IMG/VR virus record: IMGVR_UViG_3300009436_000049
Location: 1 to 39,975 of that record
Length of the DNA stretch: 39,975 nt
Reading direction: 5' to 3' (one strand)
Source: a virus
Shown piece after piece: positions 24,762 to 31,941 of the stretch. The first letter of the stretch is position 1. Every line of letters starts with the position of its first letter. The position numbers were made by a program, and so were the translations under genes. Under the pieces are notes generated by a model. That model ran no database searches. It saw nothing but the letters and a program-made list of their open reading frames with translations, and had not been told where the DNA came from.

Positions 24762-25337
24762 ATGGCAGAAATTACAACAGATATTCTATTAGCTTGTGCT
24801 GATGAGAATAGAAGAGGTGGTATAAAGTCCGTTTATGTTATTAATAAAGATGACATAACTAGCTTTACAGCTTCTACGGTTGCTGGAGAATACGCTTACA
24901 CAGCGGTTACTTTATCTAGCACAGACGATAAATTTTACGAAATTGAGGGAGAATTAGAAGGTAAATCTTATTCTAGTGAAGGATCAAGAGAGAACGGTTC
25001 TATAGCATATGAAACTACTTTAGAGGTGTTTTGTCCTAAAATGGAAAAAACTAAAGCTTTTGGAATTAACGAATATGTTGAGTCTTGTGGTTTAGTAGTA
25101 ATCTTTGAAACTTATAACAAAGAAACAGCAGATAATAAAGCTTTTGTTTTAGGTTTTGATGAGATTATGGGTAAAGATGCATCAGTTGATGCAATCGCTA
25201 ACGAAGTATTAGAGGGTGAATTACAAGGGCAAAATGGTTACACAGTAACGTTTGCTGGTAAACAAGCTCAAATAGTAAGAGAATTTGTAGGGACAATAGT
25301 AACTAACAGTGGTGGTACTGTTTCTTTTGGTTCATAA
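24762..25337 (+). CDS. Probable tail tube (major tail) protein
   Basis: A 191-residue protein. It begins with a polar segment (ITTDILLACADENRRGGIKS) and continues as alternating strands (YEIEGELEGKSYSSEGS, TTLEVFCPKM, GLVVIFETYN), ending EGELQGQNGYTVTFAG, a typical major tail protein pattern. It follows the capsid gene and is closed by a strong terminator, consistent with high expression. A capsid decoration role is an alternative. Confidence 0.6.
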   Translation: MAEITTDILLACADENRRGGIKSVYVINKDDITSFTASTVAGEYAYTAVTLSSTDDKFYEIEGELEGKSYSSEGSRENGSIAYETTLEVFCPKMEKTKAFGINEYVESCGLVVIFETYNKETADNKAFVLGFDEIMGKDASVDAIANEVLEGELQGQNGYTVTFAGKQAQIVREFVGTIVTNSGGTVSFGS

Positions 25338-25376
25338 AAACTTTGGCTTATAGTGGATAGTTACGAGAGTAACGAG

Positions 25377-25406
25377 GGGTATAACTTGATTGTTATACCC
25401 TTTTTT
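25377..25406 (+). terminator. Rho-independent terminator
   Basis: GGGTATAAC pairs perfectly with GTTATACCC around loop TTGATT, followed by six T (25401-25406). The minus-strand gene insertion begins at the very next base. Confidence 0.9.
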
Positions 25407-25458
25407 GTTGTTAAAAATAAACACATTAAAACGTGTTTTAACATTCTATAATAACAAC
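25407..25458 (-). repeat. attC-like hairpin element, site 3
   Basis: Outer arms GTTGTTA (25407-25413) and TAACAAC (25452-25458), inner arms AAACAC (25419-25424) and GTGTTT (25433-25438), loop ATTAAAAC. The 10-mer CATTAAAACG (25424-25433) is shared with site 2 in the same orientation, and inverted at site 1. ACCTAAC at 25457-25463 matches the integron core RYYYAAC (GTTAGGT on the minus strand). Total length of 52 bp is close to the 53 bp of site 2. Confidence 0.5.
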
Positions 25459-25493
25459 CTAACGGTAGTTTATTATTTCAATGTTAAGGGTAA

Positions 25494-25697
25494 TTATTTC
25501 TTACGTCTGTACCAAATCCAAACATAATTAAAGTTTGCTTTAGCGTCTGTATGCTGTTCCCATCCTTCAGAAGTTAATAATTCGTGTTTATATTCCATAA
25601 CAAGCAACTCACCGCATTTTATTCTTCGGTAATTATATCCTTCTTCTATTTTAACTCCGTAATAAATACCCTTAACAAAATTTAAAAACAATTTCAT
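25494..25697 (-). CDS. Hypothetical protein (cassette gene 3)
   Basis: A 67-residue basic, aromatic-rich protein (many Tyr and Trp; ends NYVWIWYRRKK). The text EMEYKHELLTSEGWEQH-like centre (actual VMEYKHELLTSEGWEQ) and C-terminal Trp/Tyr strand resemble small single-domain proteins often seen as orphan genes. The gene ends 36 bases before element site 3 (25407-25458). No function assigned. Confidence 0.55.
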   Translation of the reverse strand: MKLFLNFVKGIYYGVKIEEGYNYRRIKCGELLVMEYKHELLTSEGWEQHTDAKANFNYVWIWYRRKK

Positions 25698-25735
25698 ACT
25701 TCAACAGATTTTTACATTCAACATTAGCATTAATA

Positions 25736-26383
25736 CTAAGTCCATTGGTTAGCAATAGCTTCCGCCATACCTTTAAAGGTTTTACTTCTTAATGTTCTTA
25801 AATGATCTTTACTTGTTGCTTGTGCTAAACATTCATAAATCCAAGTAGCTTGCCTTTTAGTTTTACCAGTCTTTTTATCTACCCACTCTTTAAAATCTCC
25901 TTTTTCCACTACGTTTGTGTGTTTAAGTTTCGGTAGTCCCTTCAGCCATAAACAAGTGCTTTTACTTGCTTTATCTCCAAAATGATAAGGATGTACTATC
26001 TGGTCAGGTTTTCTTATTTGGCTACTAATTACACTTACAGGGTTTTCAATAGCTATTTTATCTATTGGTGCATCCATTAATTTTCTAACAAAATCAAGTG
26101 CATCTTCTTGGTTTTTCTTCCTAACCTCATTTATTACTTTGTTACCGTTTTCGTCTTTCTTATACATTGCCCAAGCACCAGCCACGCTTAAATATGTACA
26201 GGGTGGGTGAGCTATCATCATATCCCAACCTTTATCTATAACTTCAAATACATCTTGTTGGTAATGCCATTCGGGATGCCCACCACTACAAGGCAATAAA
26301 TCACAACTAAATGCTTCGTGTCCTAAATTTCTAAATTCTTTTGTTATCGCTTGGCTTTCTTCACAAGCTACTAATATTCTCAT
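25736..26383 (-). CDS. C5-cytosine methyltransferase-like protein (cassette gene 2)
   Basis: A 215-residue protein starting RILVACEESQAI, then GHEAFSCDLLPCSGGHPEWH, a SAM-binding-like start. HPPCTYLS (59-66) matches the catalytic Pro-Cys of C5 methylases and IENPV (112-116) the ENV-type motif. This short family is common in phages and islands and is usually annotated as DNA cytosine methylase-like; activity is unproven. It lacks a clear target recognition domain. Its stop codon sits in a small hairpin TTAG-CATTAATA-CTAA (25724-25739), perhaps a decayed version of the elements at its neighbours. A defence or anti-restriction role is plausible. Confidence 0.7.
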   Translation of the reverse strand: MRILVACEESQAITKEFRNLGHEAFSCDLLPCSGGHPEWHYQQDVFEVIDKGWDMMIAHPPCTYLSVAGAWAMYKKDENGNKVINEVRKKNQEDALDFVRKLMDAPIDKIAIENPVSVISSQIRKPDQIVHPYHFGDKASKSTCLWLKGLPKLKHTNVVEKGDFKEWVDKKTGKTKRQATWIYECLAQATSKDHLRTLRSKTFKGMAEAIANQWT

Positions 26384-26417
26384 TCTATATAATTTATTCG
26401 TTAATAATCCGTACTAA

Positions 26418-26470
26418 TGCTAACAATATGTAACAGGCATTAAAACGACCTGTTACACGGAGCGTTAGCA
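26418..26470 (-). repeat. attC-like hairpin element, site 2
   Basis: Nested structure: outer arms TGCTAAC (26418-26424) and GTTAGCA (26464-26470); inner arms TGTAACAGG (26429-26437) and CCTGTTACA (26449-26457), both perfectly paired; unpaired spacers AATA and CGGAGC; loop CATTAAAACGA (26438-26448). The stop TAA of gene 26465-26770 lies inside the right outer arm. This two-stem, two-spacer layout is that of an integron attC, except that the outer core reads GTTAGCA rather than GTTRRRY. Confidence 0.65.
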
Positions 26471-26770
26471 AACATTGATTTCTTCAATATTGTCTATTTT
26501 GTTGCTTCTCTTGTTGTGATAAAAAACAGCCTTAGCCGCTAATTCATTAGGTGCTTCAATATCTTCATGTATAGCAATACCCGACACTTTGAAGTGTATT
26601 CTCCAAGTACGTTTGCTAACAAGTTGTAACGATAAATTTAAAACTAATTGTTGGTACTCATTCAGGCTTATTACGTCTTGTTTAATCCACATATAAAGCA
26701 TCTTATGAGCGTTTTCGTTAGTTTCTTTTTTAAGTCGTTCTGTGTAGTCTTTAAGTTTATATTCGTCCAT
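26465..26770 (-). CDS. Hypothetical protein (cassette gene 1)
   Basis: A 101-residue protein. An N-terminal helical part (DEYKLKDYTERLKKETNENA) is followed by a beta-alpha part (WRIHFKVSGIAIHEDIEAPN, then ELAAKAVFYH). The latter resembles small domains fused to or found near toxin-antitoxin or restriction proteins, but no family is certain. The stop codon is embedded in hairpin site 2. A 16-base sequence almost identical to that site's right half lies 32 bases before its start codon. Confidence 0.55.
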   Translation of the reverse strand: MDEYKLKDYTERLKKETNENAHKMLYMWIKQDVISLNEYQQLVLNLSLQLVSKRTWRIHFKVSGIAIHEDIEAPNELAAKAVFYHNKRSNKIDNIEEINVC

Positions 26771-26801
26771 TTCTTCTGTGTTTATCCGTTTTAAATCAAT
26801 C

Positions 26802-26817
26802 GTTACAAGGAGCGTTA
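26802..26817 (-). repeat. Half-copy of the attC-like element
   Basis: GTTACAAGGAGCGTTA matches 15 of 16 bases of 26452-26467, the inner arm, spacer and outer core of site 2. No pairing partner lies nearby, so it is a solo half-site. It would mark the upstream edge of the insertion. Confidence 0.55.
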
Positions 26818-26862
26818 TACAATATTAATAAATAAATACATAACTAAACATTTAACCGCTTA

Positions 26863-26905
26863 TTTAAAATGATTCTAAATAATAACTTTATTTTTATTAT
26901 ATTTA
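26863..26905 (+). promoter_or_regulatory. 17-bp dyad operator plus -7 box (site 2)
   Basis: TTTAAAATGATTCTAAA (26863-26879) is the second copy of the 17-bp dyad (one mismatched pair). TATATTTA (26898-26905) follows after 18 bases, then six bases and ATG 26912. It is probably the promoter of the portal operon, under the same control as the tail operon promoter at 14245. Confidence 0.55.
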
Positions 26906-26911
26906 AACTAT

Positions 26912-27085
26912 ATGAAAAAATTTACTATAAAAGAAAGCTTTTTAGGTAAAAAAATTATGGGTAAAAATATTGGTGTAATTAATTTAACACTTAATACAAC
27001 TCAGAAAGATTTAAAAAAGCTTAATAACAACGGTTTTGCACACATTTTAGACGTAGTAATAGATGAGCCAAAAGAAGATAAATAA
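26912..27085 (+). CDS. Small protein preceding portal
   Basis: A 57-residue protein, MKKFTIKESFLGKKI..., basic at the start, then ITLTL-type strand and helix (TQKDLKKLNNNGFAHIL), with acidic end. It starts six bases after the TATATTTA box and overlaps the portal gene by 23 bases. Its position matches small head-assembly proteins that sit before portals in related phages; function unknown. Confidence 0.6.
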   Translation: MKKFTIKESFLGKKIMGKNIGVINLTLNTTQKDLKKLNNNGFAHILDVVIDEPKEDK

Positions 27086-28394
27086 GATAAAAGGTTCTAC
27101 TGTTAAGCCTAAAGCTGATCCAGTTACTACTCCTATCATTGATAAAGAGAAAGAACCTAATCAGGATATATTACAAAATTGGATTCCATTTTTTCAAGAT
27201 TCCAATAATATCTATGTAAATGATTTAGCTAAAAGGGCTAGACGTTCAAGTACTCATAGTTCTATAATTAATCAAAAGATAACTTTTGCATTAGGTAAAG
27301 AGTTTCTTTTTAAAGTAGATGGTGAGGAGAAAACTTTTGAGGAGCTAGATAATGGCTTTCAAGAGTGGTATATGGAGGTTAACCCTGAGGGTGATACGCT
27401 TAGAGATGTTTTTAAAGAGCTTATGCAGTCTTTTGTAATTACTGGTAACTGTTACCCTCATGTTAAAAAAGTAGGTGACTACACCGCTTTATATTGTGAG
27501 GATGCTACAACAGTAAGAAAGTCTAAGGATAAGAAAAGAGCTTACATCTCTAACTTTTGGAGAGATATTTTAAATAGTAACGCTCCGACTAGTCAATACC
27601 CAATTAATAGTAAGCTTACTTTTTACGATGGAAGTCAAAAAAGTGAGTACTTATTACACATAATGAGAAAGTACCCTGAGTTTAATTACTATGGTTTACC
27701 TGATTATGTAGGTGCTTTAAATTGGATTGATATAGAATATAGAATACCTAAATACAATATTGATAAATTTGATAACGGTTTTTTTCCTAGTGTATTAATG
27801 CAAATGTTTGGTGAAGTACCTGATGGCATGAATGCACAGGAATACGTTAATAAGATTAAAGATACTTATGTAGGTGAGGGAAAGAATGACAAAATATTAA
27901 TTGAGTTATTAGATTCACCTGAGCAAGCAGCAGTAATACAACAGCTAGAAAATGAAAGAGAGGGAGAGTTTTTAACTTTATCTAATCTATCAGAAAAGGC
28001 TATTATTGTAGCTCACCGTATCACTCCTGGTATTGCTGGTTTAGAAACAGCTGGAAAGTTAGGAAGTAACCAACAAGTAAAAGATGAGTACGACAAGTTT
28101 ATGAACTCTGTAGTAATTCCTGACTATCAAGAGCCTTTATTGAGAGCTGTTAATAGAATTATCAAAAGAGATACTAAATGGAATAACATAGAGATTAGTA
28201 TTTTAAATGTAGCTCCAGTTGGTAACTCAGGTAGTTTAGACATTAACGCTGTAACAACTATTAACGAGGGTAGATCAATGTTAGGATTAAAACCTTTGGA
28301 AGATGATTTAAGAGGTGAGAATTTTATTAATCAAAACTCTGTAGGGAATATAGAAACTACGGAAGATAAAGAGGAGGATAAAGATGGCATTTAA
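27063..28394 (+). CDS. Portal protein
   Basis: A 443-residue protein. N-terminal disordered basic part (about 1-40), then LAKRARRSSTHSSIINQKI, LMQSFVITGNCYPHV, the clip/stem region with WIDIEYRIPKYNIDKF and DNGFFPSVLM, and a C-terminal wing and tail (RVNRIIKRDTKW...). The helix ETAGKLGSNQQVKDEYDKF near 340 matches the stem helix of SPP1/HK97-like portals. It forms the dodecameric DNA channel at the capsid vertex and docks TerL. It lies downstream of the capsid gene rather than beside terL, an unusual order. Confidence 0.88.
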   Translation: MSQKKINKIKGSTVKPKADPVTTPIIDKEKEPNQDILQNWIPFFQDSNNIYVNDLAKRARRSSTHSSIINQKITFALGKEFLFKVDGEEKTFEELDNGFQEWYMEVNPEGDTLRDVFKELMQSFVITGNCYPHVKKVGDYTALYCEDATTVRKSKDKKRAYISNFWRDILNSNAPTSQYPINSKLTFYDGSQKSEYLLHIMRKYPEFNYYGLPDYVGALNWIDIEYRIPKYNIDKFDNGFFPSVLMQMFGEVPDGMNAQEYVNKIKDTYVGEGKNDKILIELLDSPEQAAVIQQLENEREGEFLTLSNLSEKAIIVAHRITPGIAGLETAGKLGSNQQVKDEYDKFMNSVVIPDYQEPLLRAVNRIIKRDTKWNNIEISILNVAPVGNSGSLDINAVTTINEGRSMLGLKPLEDDLRGENFINQNSVGNIETTEDKEEDKDGI

Positions 28395-28890
28395 TACTAA
28401 TATAATGACCTCAACAGAGGTTAAGAATTTAGCGGTTGATGATTTAGCTTTTGATCAAACATACTTCGATAATTACATAATTACAAGTCAGCGTAAATAT
28501 GTAAGAAGTGTATTAGGTAAAAAGTTTTATAATGAAATATTAACTCAGATTGAGGGAAATACTTTAACTACTGATAACTCTACATTACTAGAAAGCTTTA
28601 TTAAGCCTATGTTAGCACATTATATAGTTTATGAGTGCTATTCTAAAGTACATACTCAGCTAACTAATCAGGGGGCTATGAGTAACGACACTGAGTTTAC
28701 CGATCAAACTAAAAGTTTTGAATATTCACAAAGTAGAGATTTCTACATGAATAAAGCAGACTTTTGGAGAAAAGATATGGTTAGCTATGTTGATGAGATA
28801 AAAGATAATGATAGTACTAAATTTCCTTTATTTAATGAGTGTGCTGATGTGCCACAAGTTAATAAGAAAGGATTAATATTCTACAGTTAA
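28384..28890 (+). CDS. Head-tail adaptor
   Basis: A 168-residue, mostly helical protein. Start MAFNTNIMTSTEVKNLAVDD, middle IIDSQRK-like (actual IITSQRKYVRSVLGKKFYNE), end ADVPQVNKKGLIFYS. Helical bundle plus position directly after the portal (11-base overlap) fit a connector/adaptor protein that closes the capsid after packaging. The family is common after portals in Bacteroidetes phages. Confidence 0.65.
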   Translation: MAFNTNIMTSTEVKNLAVDDLAFDQTYFDNYIITSQRKYVRSVLGKKFYNEILTQIEGNTLTTDNSTLLESFIKPMLAHYIVYECYSKVHTQLTNQGAMSNDTEFTDQTKSFEYSQSRDFYMNKADFWRKDMVSYVDEIKDNDSTKFPLFNECADVPQVNKKGLIFYS

Positions 28891-28891
28891 T

Positions 28892-30475
28892 ATGGCTATT
28901 TTACATAAAAATATAAATGCAGAGGGTGATATACATAACCCTAAATGGTTTAGCGGTGCTAATAATGGTGATGTAGCTTGGAGAAATGAGTTAGGGGTTT
29001 TAGAATCTACTGATGAATTAGTTTTACCAGCAGCTTTAGACTTTGTAGATGGTAGTGTAGCACCACCAACTAGTAATAGTGGTGATATTTATGTGCTATC
29101 TAGTGGTGGTAGTGTTAATGATGGATGGGGTACTGTTGCCTTAGGTGATTGGGTTAGATATGATGGTACTACTTGGAACGTAATTACACCGCAAAAAAGT
29201 ACTTTATGTTATGATGAGGATAGTGATACTTTACATTCTTATGACGGTGCTACTTGGAATCCAATAGGGGCAGCGTCTGTAAATGTTTTAGGTATTTCAG
29301 ACTCTTTAGGTGTTTATACATATTATTCTAGTTTTAGTAGTGCTATTACTTCGGCTAGTGCTGGTGATACTATAGAGCAGTTTTCAGATATAGTAGAATC
29401 TAGTAACACTGTGATAACTATTGACAAAGAGCTAACTATTAATATGAACGGTTATACGTATAGTTGTACTAGTACAGGTACTACGGATGGGGTATATGTT
29501 AATACAACTAATAAAGTAAAAATATTAAACGGAACTATTAAAAGAAGTGGAGGTACTTATGGCAGCACTTCAAACAGGGCTTTAGTTTTAGTTTCTGATG
29601 GTGATTTAGAGTTAACAGGTACGGACATAATAAATAGTACTGGAATGTCTTTATATAGTACAGGCTCTAGTACGAATATTTTAAACGGTAGGTTTATAAC
29701 AACATCACAAACAATAAACCAGGTTGCGGTTCAATCGGTTGCAAATATTACGGGTTCTGTTTTTGAAAGTTCAGCATATAACAATTTTAACGGTATAATT
29801 TTTAACGTAAAAGCAACATCAACAAGTACAAACGTATTAAAAGGAGGATACGCTAATTTTTGTCAATTTAGACAAACTAACTCAAGCGGTTACGATGCAA
29901 TACTTTTAACCAATGGTTCTAAGGGTGTACACTGTAAGGCTTATAATGTTTCAACGAATTACCCAGCTATAAGAATTAGCGAAGCGAATACAGAAATAAG
30001 TTTTTGTTATGGCTATTCTACACTAGATAACGGTATTGAGGTGGCTAGTGGAACACCTAAAGGGATATACAATTGTATAGGTATTAATGTTTCGGGAGCT
30101 AATAAATATGGCGGTCAAATCACATCTTTAAGCGATGGGGTTTATAATAGCACTTTTATAGGTTTAGGCGGTTACGGTGCTGTTGTTAATAGTGGAGCGG
30201 ATAATACTTTTGTAAAATGTAACTTTATAAATAAAAATGCAGCCGTTTCTAATGCAGCTTTTTACGATACAAGCTCAGGAACGGTAAGAGTTTATGATTG
30301 TTATTCAGAACAAGCGGATTCAGGTAAGCCTAATTTAAGATTTACAAACTCTTCAAAGGTTGTTTATTTAGCAAGTAATAAATTACAAGGGGGTACAGGT
30401 ATTTCAATAGCTCATGCAAGTGGTAACAGTCAAACAACTGCCGCAGATTCAACAGGTAATATAATTTTAGATTAA
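28892..30475 (+). CDS. Beta-helix fibre or spike protein
   Basis: A 527-residue protein. The N-terminal 130 residues form a particle-attachment part with repeated GDWVRYDGTTWN / SYDGATWN motifs. Residues about 150-500 have short repeating strands rich in Asn, Ser, Thr and Gly (ELTINMNGYTY, VKILNGTIKRSGG, LELTGTDIINSTG and so on), the mark of a right-handed parallel beta-helix as in pectate lyase folds and tailspikes. It may bind or cut surface polysaccharide; no catalytic residues can be assigned. From about base 29,700 codon use shifts (more ACG, GCG, TCG), suggesting an exchanged receptor-binding part. Confidence 0.72.
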   Translation: MAILHKNINAEGDIHNPKWFSGANNGDVAWRNELGVLESTDELVLPAALDFVDGSVAPPTSNSGDIYVLSSGGSVNDGWGTVALGDWVRYDGTTWNVITPQKSTLCYDEDSDTLHSYDGATWNPIGAASVNVLGISDSLGVYTYYSSFSSAITSASAGDTIEQFSDIVESSNTVITIDKELTINMNGYTYSCTSTGTTDGVYVNTTNKVKILNGTIKRSGGTYGSTSNRALVLVSDGDLELTGTDIINSTGMSLYSTGSSTNILNGRFITTSQTINQVAVQSVANITGSVFESSAYNNFNGIIFNVKATSTSTNVLKGGYANFCQFRQTNSSGYDAILLTNGSKGVHCKAYNVSTNYPAIRISEANTEISFCYGYSTLDNGIEVASGTPKGIYNCIGINVSGANKYGGQITSLSDGVYNSTFIGLGGYGAVVNSGADNTFVKCNFINKNAAVSNAAFYDTSSGTVRVYDCYSEQADSGKPNLRFTNSSKVVYLASNKLQGGTGISIAHASGNSQTTAADSTGNIILD

Positions 30476-30476
30476 T

Positions 30477-30884
30477 ATGATTAAGATAGTAACAACAGAT
30501 AAGATAGAATTGACTAAGATAGAGTTTAGCGATTTTGGAGATGTATTACAAACAGTTTTACCAATAGGTACAGAGTTAACAATATGGTTAACAGCTCCTA
30601 CGGATATTGGCGGCGGTTTATCGTTAAAATGGGAAATTAATTTAATGATGTGGGTAGGTGATGAATCACAAAAAGACACTAGCCCTAGCGTAATAATTAA
30701 AGAAGTATCTAAGAAATATAAGATAGGTTTGTTTAATGCTGATGGTAGTTATAAATATCCTTTTATAAGGTCAGAAAAGGATTATATATTAGGAATGGTA
30801 GAAGATCAAAATAGGCTAGTAGTTCAGTTCTTTTACGATAACGGTATCTTTCCACAAGGCTCACTTGAAATAGTAGGTATTTAG
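30477..30884 (+). CDS. Hypothetical virion-region protein
   Basis: A 135-residue beta-rich protein (TDKIELTKIEFSDF, LTIWLTAPTDIG, RLVVQFFYDN). It starts one base after the fibre stop and ends on the GTG of the next gene. It may be a fibre chaperone or a second adhesin; this is by position only. Confidence 0.5.
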   Translation: MIKIVTTDKIELTKIEFSDFGDVLQTVLPIGTELTIWLTAPTDIGGGLSLKWEINLMMWVGDESQKDTSPSVIIKEVSKKYKIGLFNADGSYKYPFIRSEKDYILGMVEDQNRLVVQFFYDNGIFPQGSLEIVGI

Positions 30885-31240
30885 TGTTAGGATTTATATT
30901 ATTAATAATATCAATTTTATTAGCAGTCATCTTACTACCTGTAGGGTGGCTGTATTCTTTATTTACCCTAAGATTAAGTATTAAAAGGTTAGGAGCTTAT
31001 TTTAAAACTATAGCTATATCAATTGATCAACTTGGTAACGTAGTACTATCTAATTTATTAAATGATGTACTAATAAATAAAAACGGTTATAAGTTTGGAG
31101 ATGAGGATGAAACTATAAGCAAAGTGCTAGGTATTAACAAGGCTAACAATACGCTATTAAAAACAGGGAAAATAATATCTAGTATACTTAACCGTATTGA
31201 TAAAAACCATGTAGAAAAGGCTAGTAAATCAGATAATTGA
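30884..31240 (+). CDS. Membrane protein, holin candidate 1 (GTG start)
   Basis: A 118-residue protein starting at GTG on the preceding stop. Residues 2-30 are strongly hydrophobic (LGFILLIISILLAVILLPVG), giving one or two close transmembrane segments. The rest is soluble and basic. Its position in front of the DUF5675 gene fits a lysis-related membrane protein. The holin role is not proven. Confidence 0.55.
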   Translation: MLGFILLIISILLAVILLPVGWLYSLFTLRLSIKRLGAYFKTIAISIDQLGNVVLSNLLNDVLINKNGYKFGDEDETISKVLGINKANNTLLKTGKIISSILNRIDKNHVEKASKSDN

Positions 31241-31241
31241 T

Positions 31242-31249
31242 TATATTTG
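31242..31249 (+). promoter_or_regulatory. -7 box, 4 bases before ATG
   Basis: TATATTTG, then TAAA and ATG 31254. Consensus -7 box with the same 4-base gap as other short-leader boxes. It may give the lysis enzyme its own transcript. Confidence 0.45.
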
Positions 31250-31253
31250 TAAA

Positions 31254-31691
31254 ATGAAGCTTACTCTAATTAGAGATATTTATACAAGTAAAAGTACTAT
31301 AGGTAGGCTTTTTATTGATGGTGTTGAGTTCTGCTATACATTGGAGGACATTGCAAGACCAAAAGGAGTTAAAGTCTATGGAGAAACGGCTATACCTTGT
31401 GGTAAATACTCAGTTACTTTAAGCTACTCTAATAGGTTTAAACAGTTAATGCCATTAGTTTATAATAAGCCTGATTTAACGGTAAGAGATGATAACGGTA
31501 TAAGTTTCTCAGGTATTAGAATACACTCAGGTAATACGGATAAAGATACTTATGGGTGTATATTACTAGGTAGAACTAAAAGCGAAAACTTTATAGGTCA
31601 TTCAAAAACAACTTATAAAGAGCTTTTAAATATATTAGGAGATTTTGATATATTAGAGCTTGAGATAATTAACGAAATTCAAAAGAAATGA
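31254..31691 (+). CDS. DUF5675-type putative lysis enzyme
   Basis: A 145-residue protein. RDIYTSKSTIGRLFIDGVEF at the start, CYTLEDIARP near 27, then IRIHSGNTDKDTYGCILLG near 88-106. The conserved His and Cys in H-SGN-...-D-T-GC resemble the L,D-transpeptidase (YkuD) active-site layout, so a role on peptidoglycan is plausible. The family is common in phages and islands with no proven activity that I know of. It lies between two membrane proteins, and no other endolysin is visible in the genome. Confidence 0.7.
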   Translation: MKLTLIRDIYTSKSTIGRLFIDGVEFCYTLEDIARPKGVKVYGETAIPCGKYSVTLSYSNRFKQLMPLVYNKPDLTVRDDNGISFSGIRIHSGNTDKDTYGCILLGRTKSENFIGHSKTTYKELLNILGDFDILELEIINEIQKK

Positions 31692-31894
31692 AAAAAGTAA
31701 TAGGATTAGTAGGAAATTGGTTAATGAGTTCTAAAGGTGCTAAAACGATCGTAGATGGTGTTGAGGTAGTTGGAAAGAACAAATTAAATAAAATGAAATT
31801 AACAGCGGTTATAATAGTAGTATTAGGTTTATTACTATTAACTGGTGCTATCTCAGAGGAAACATTTATACTATTGTTTGATGAGGTAAATTAA
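31688..31894 (+). CDS. Small membrane protein, holin candidate 2
   Basis: A 68-residue protein with a basic N-terminus and one transmembrane segment (LTAVIIVVLGLLLLTGAI, about 37-54), overlapping the previous gene by four bases. Small single-TM proteins next to a lysis enzyme are common holins or spanin partners. The operon ends here. Confidence 0.55.
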   Translation: MKKVIGLVGNWLMSSKGAKTIVDGVEVVGKNKLNKMKLTAVIIVVLGLLLLTGAISEETFILLFDEVN

Positions 31895-31941
31895 GAATCT
31901 ATACCCTTTCTATAGGGGTGTGTTTTTTTGTTTGTGTTTAT

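Larger units (their letters stand above)
25407..26817 (-). mobile_element. Candidate three-gene cassette array
   Basis: These are the only minus-strand genes in the genome. All three point the same way, each is a single-gene unit, and none belongs to a phage structural or replication module. The block fits exactly between a phage terminator (ends 25406) and the operator-promoter of the portal operon (from 26863). Hairpin elements follow the first gene (26418-26470) and the third gene (25407-25458); a degenerate one overlaps the stop of the second (25724-25739). A half-copy lies before the first gene. The organisation matches an integron cassette array, but the R-box consensus is not canonical and no integrase is present. 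Confidence 0.5.

Noticed and set aside
26429-26457. Site 2 hairpin as a rho-independent terminator
   Set aside because: No T tract follows the stem on either strand, and the loop is shared with sites in other contexts.
25407-26470. Calling the hairpins standard integron attC sites
   Set aside because: The R-box core is GTTAGCA or GTTGTTA, not GTTRRRY, the loop rather than the core is conserved, and there is no integron integrase or attI; only the architecture matches. GTTAGGT at 25463-25457 on the minus strand is the one true GTTRRRY match.
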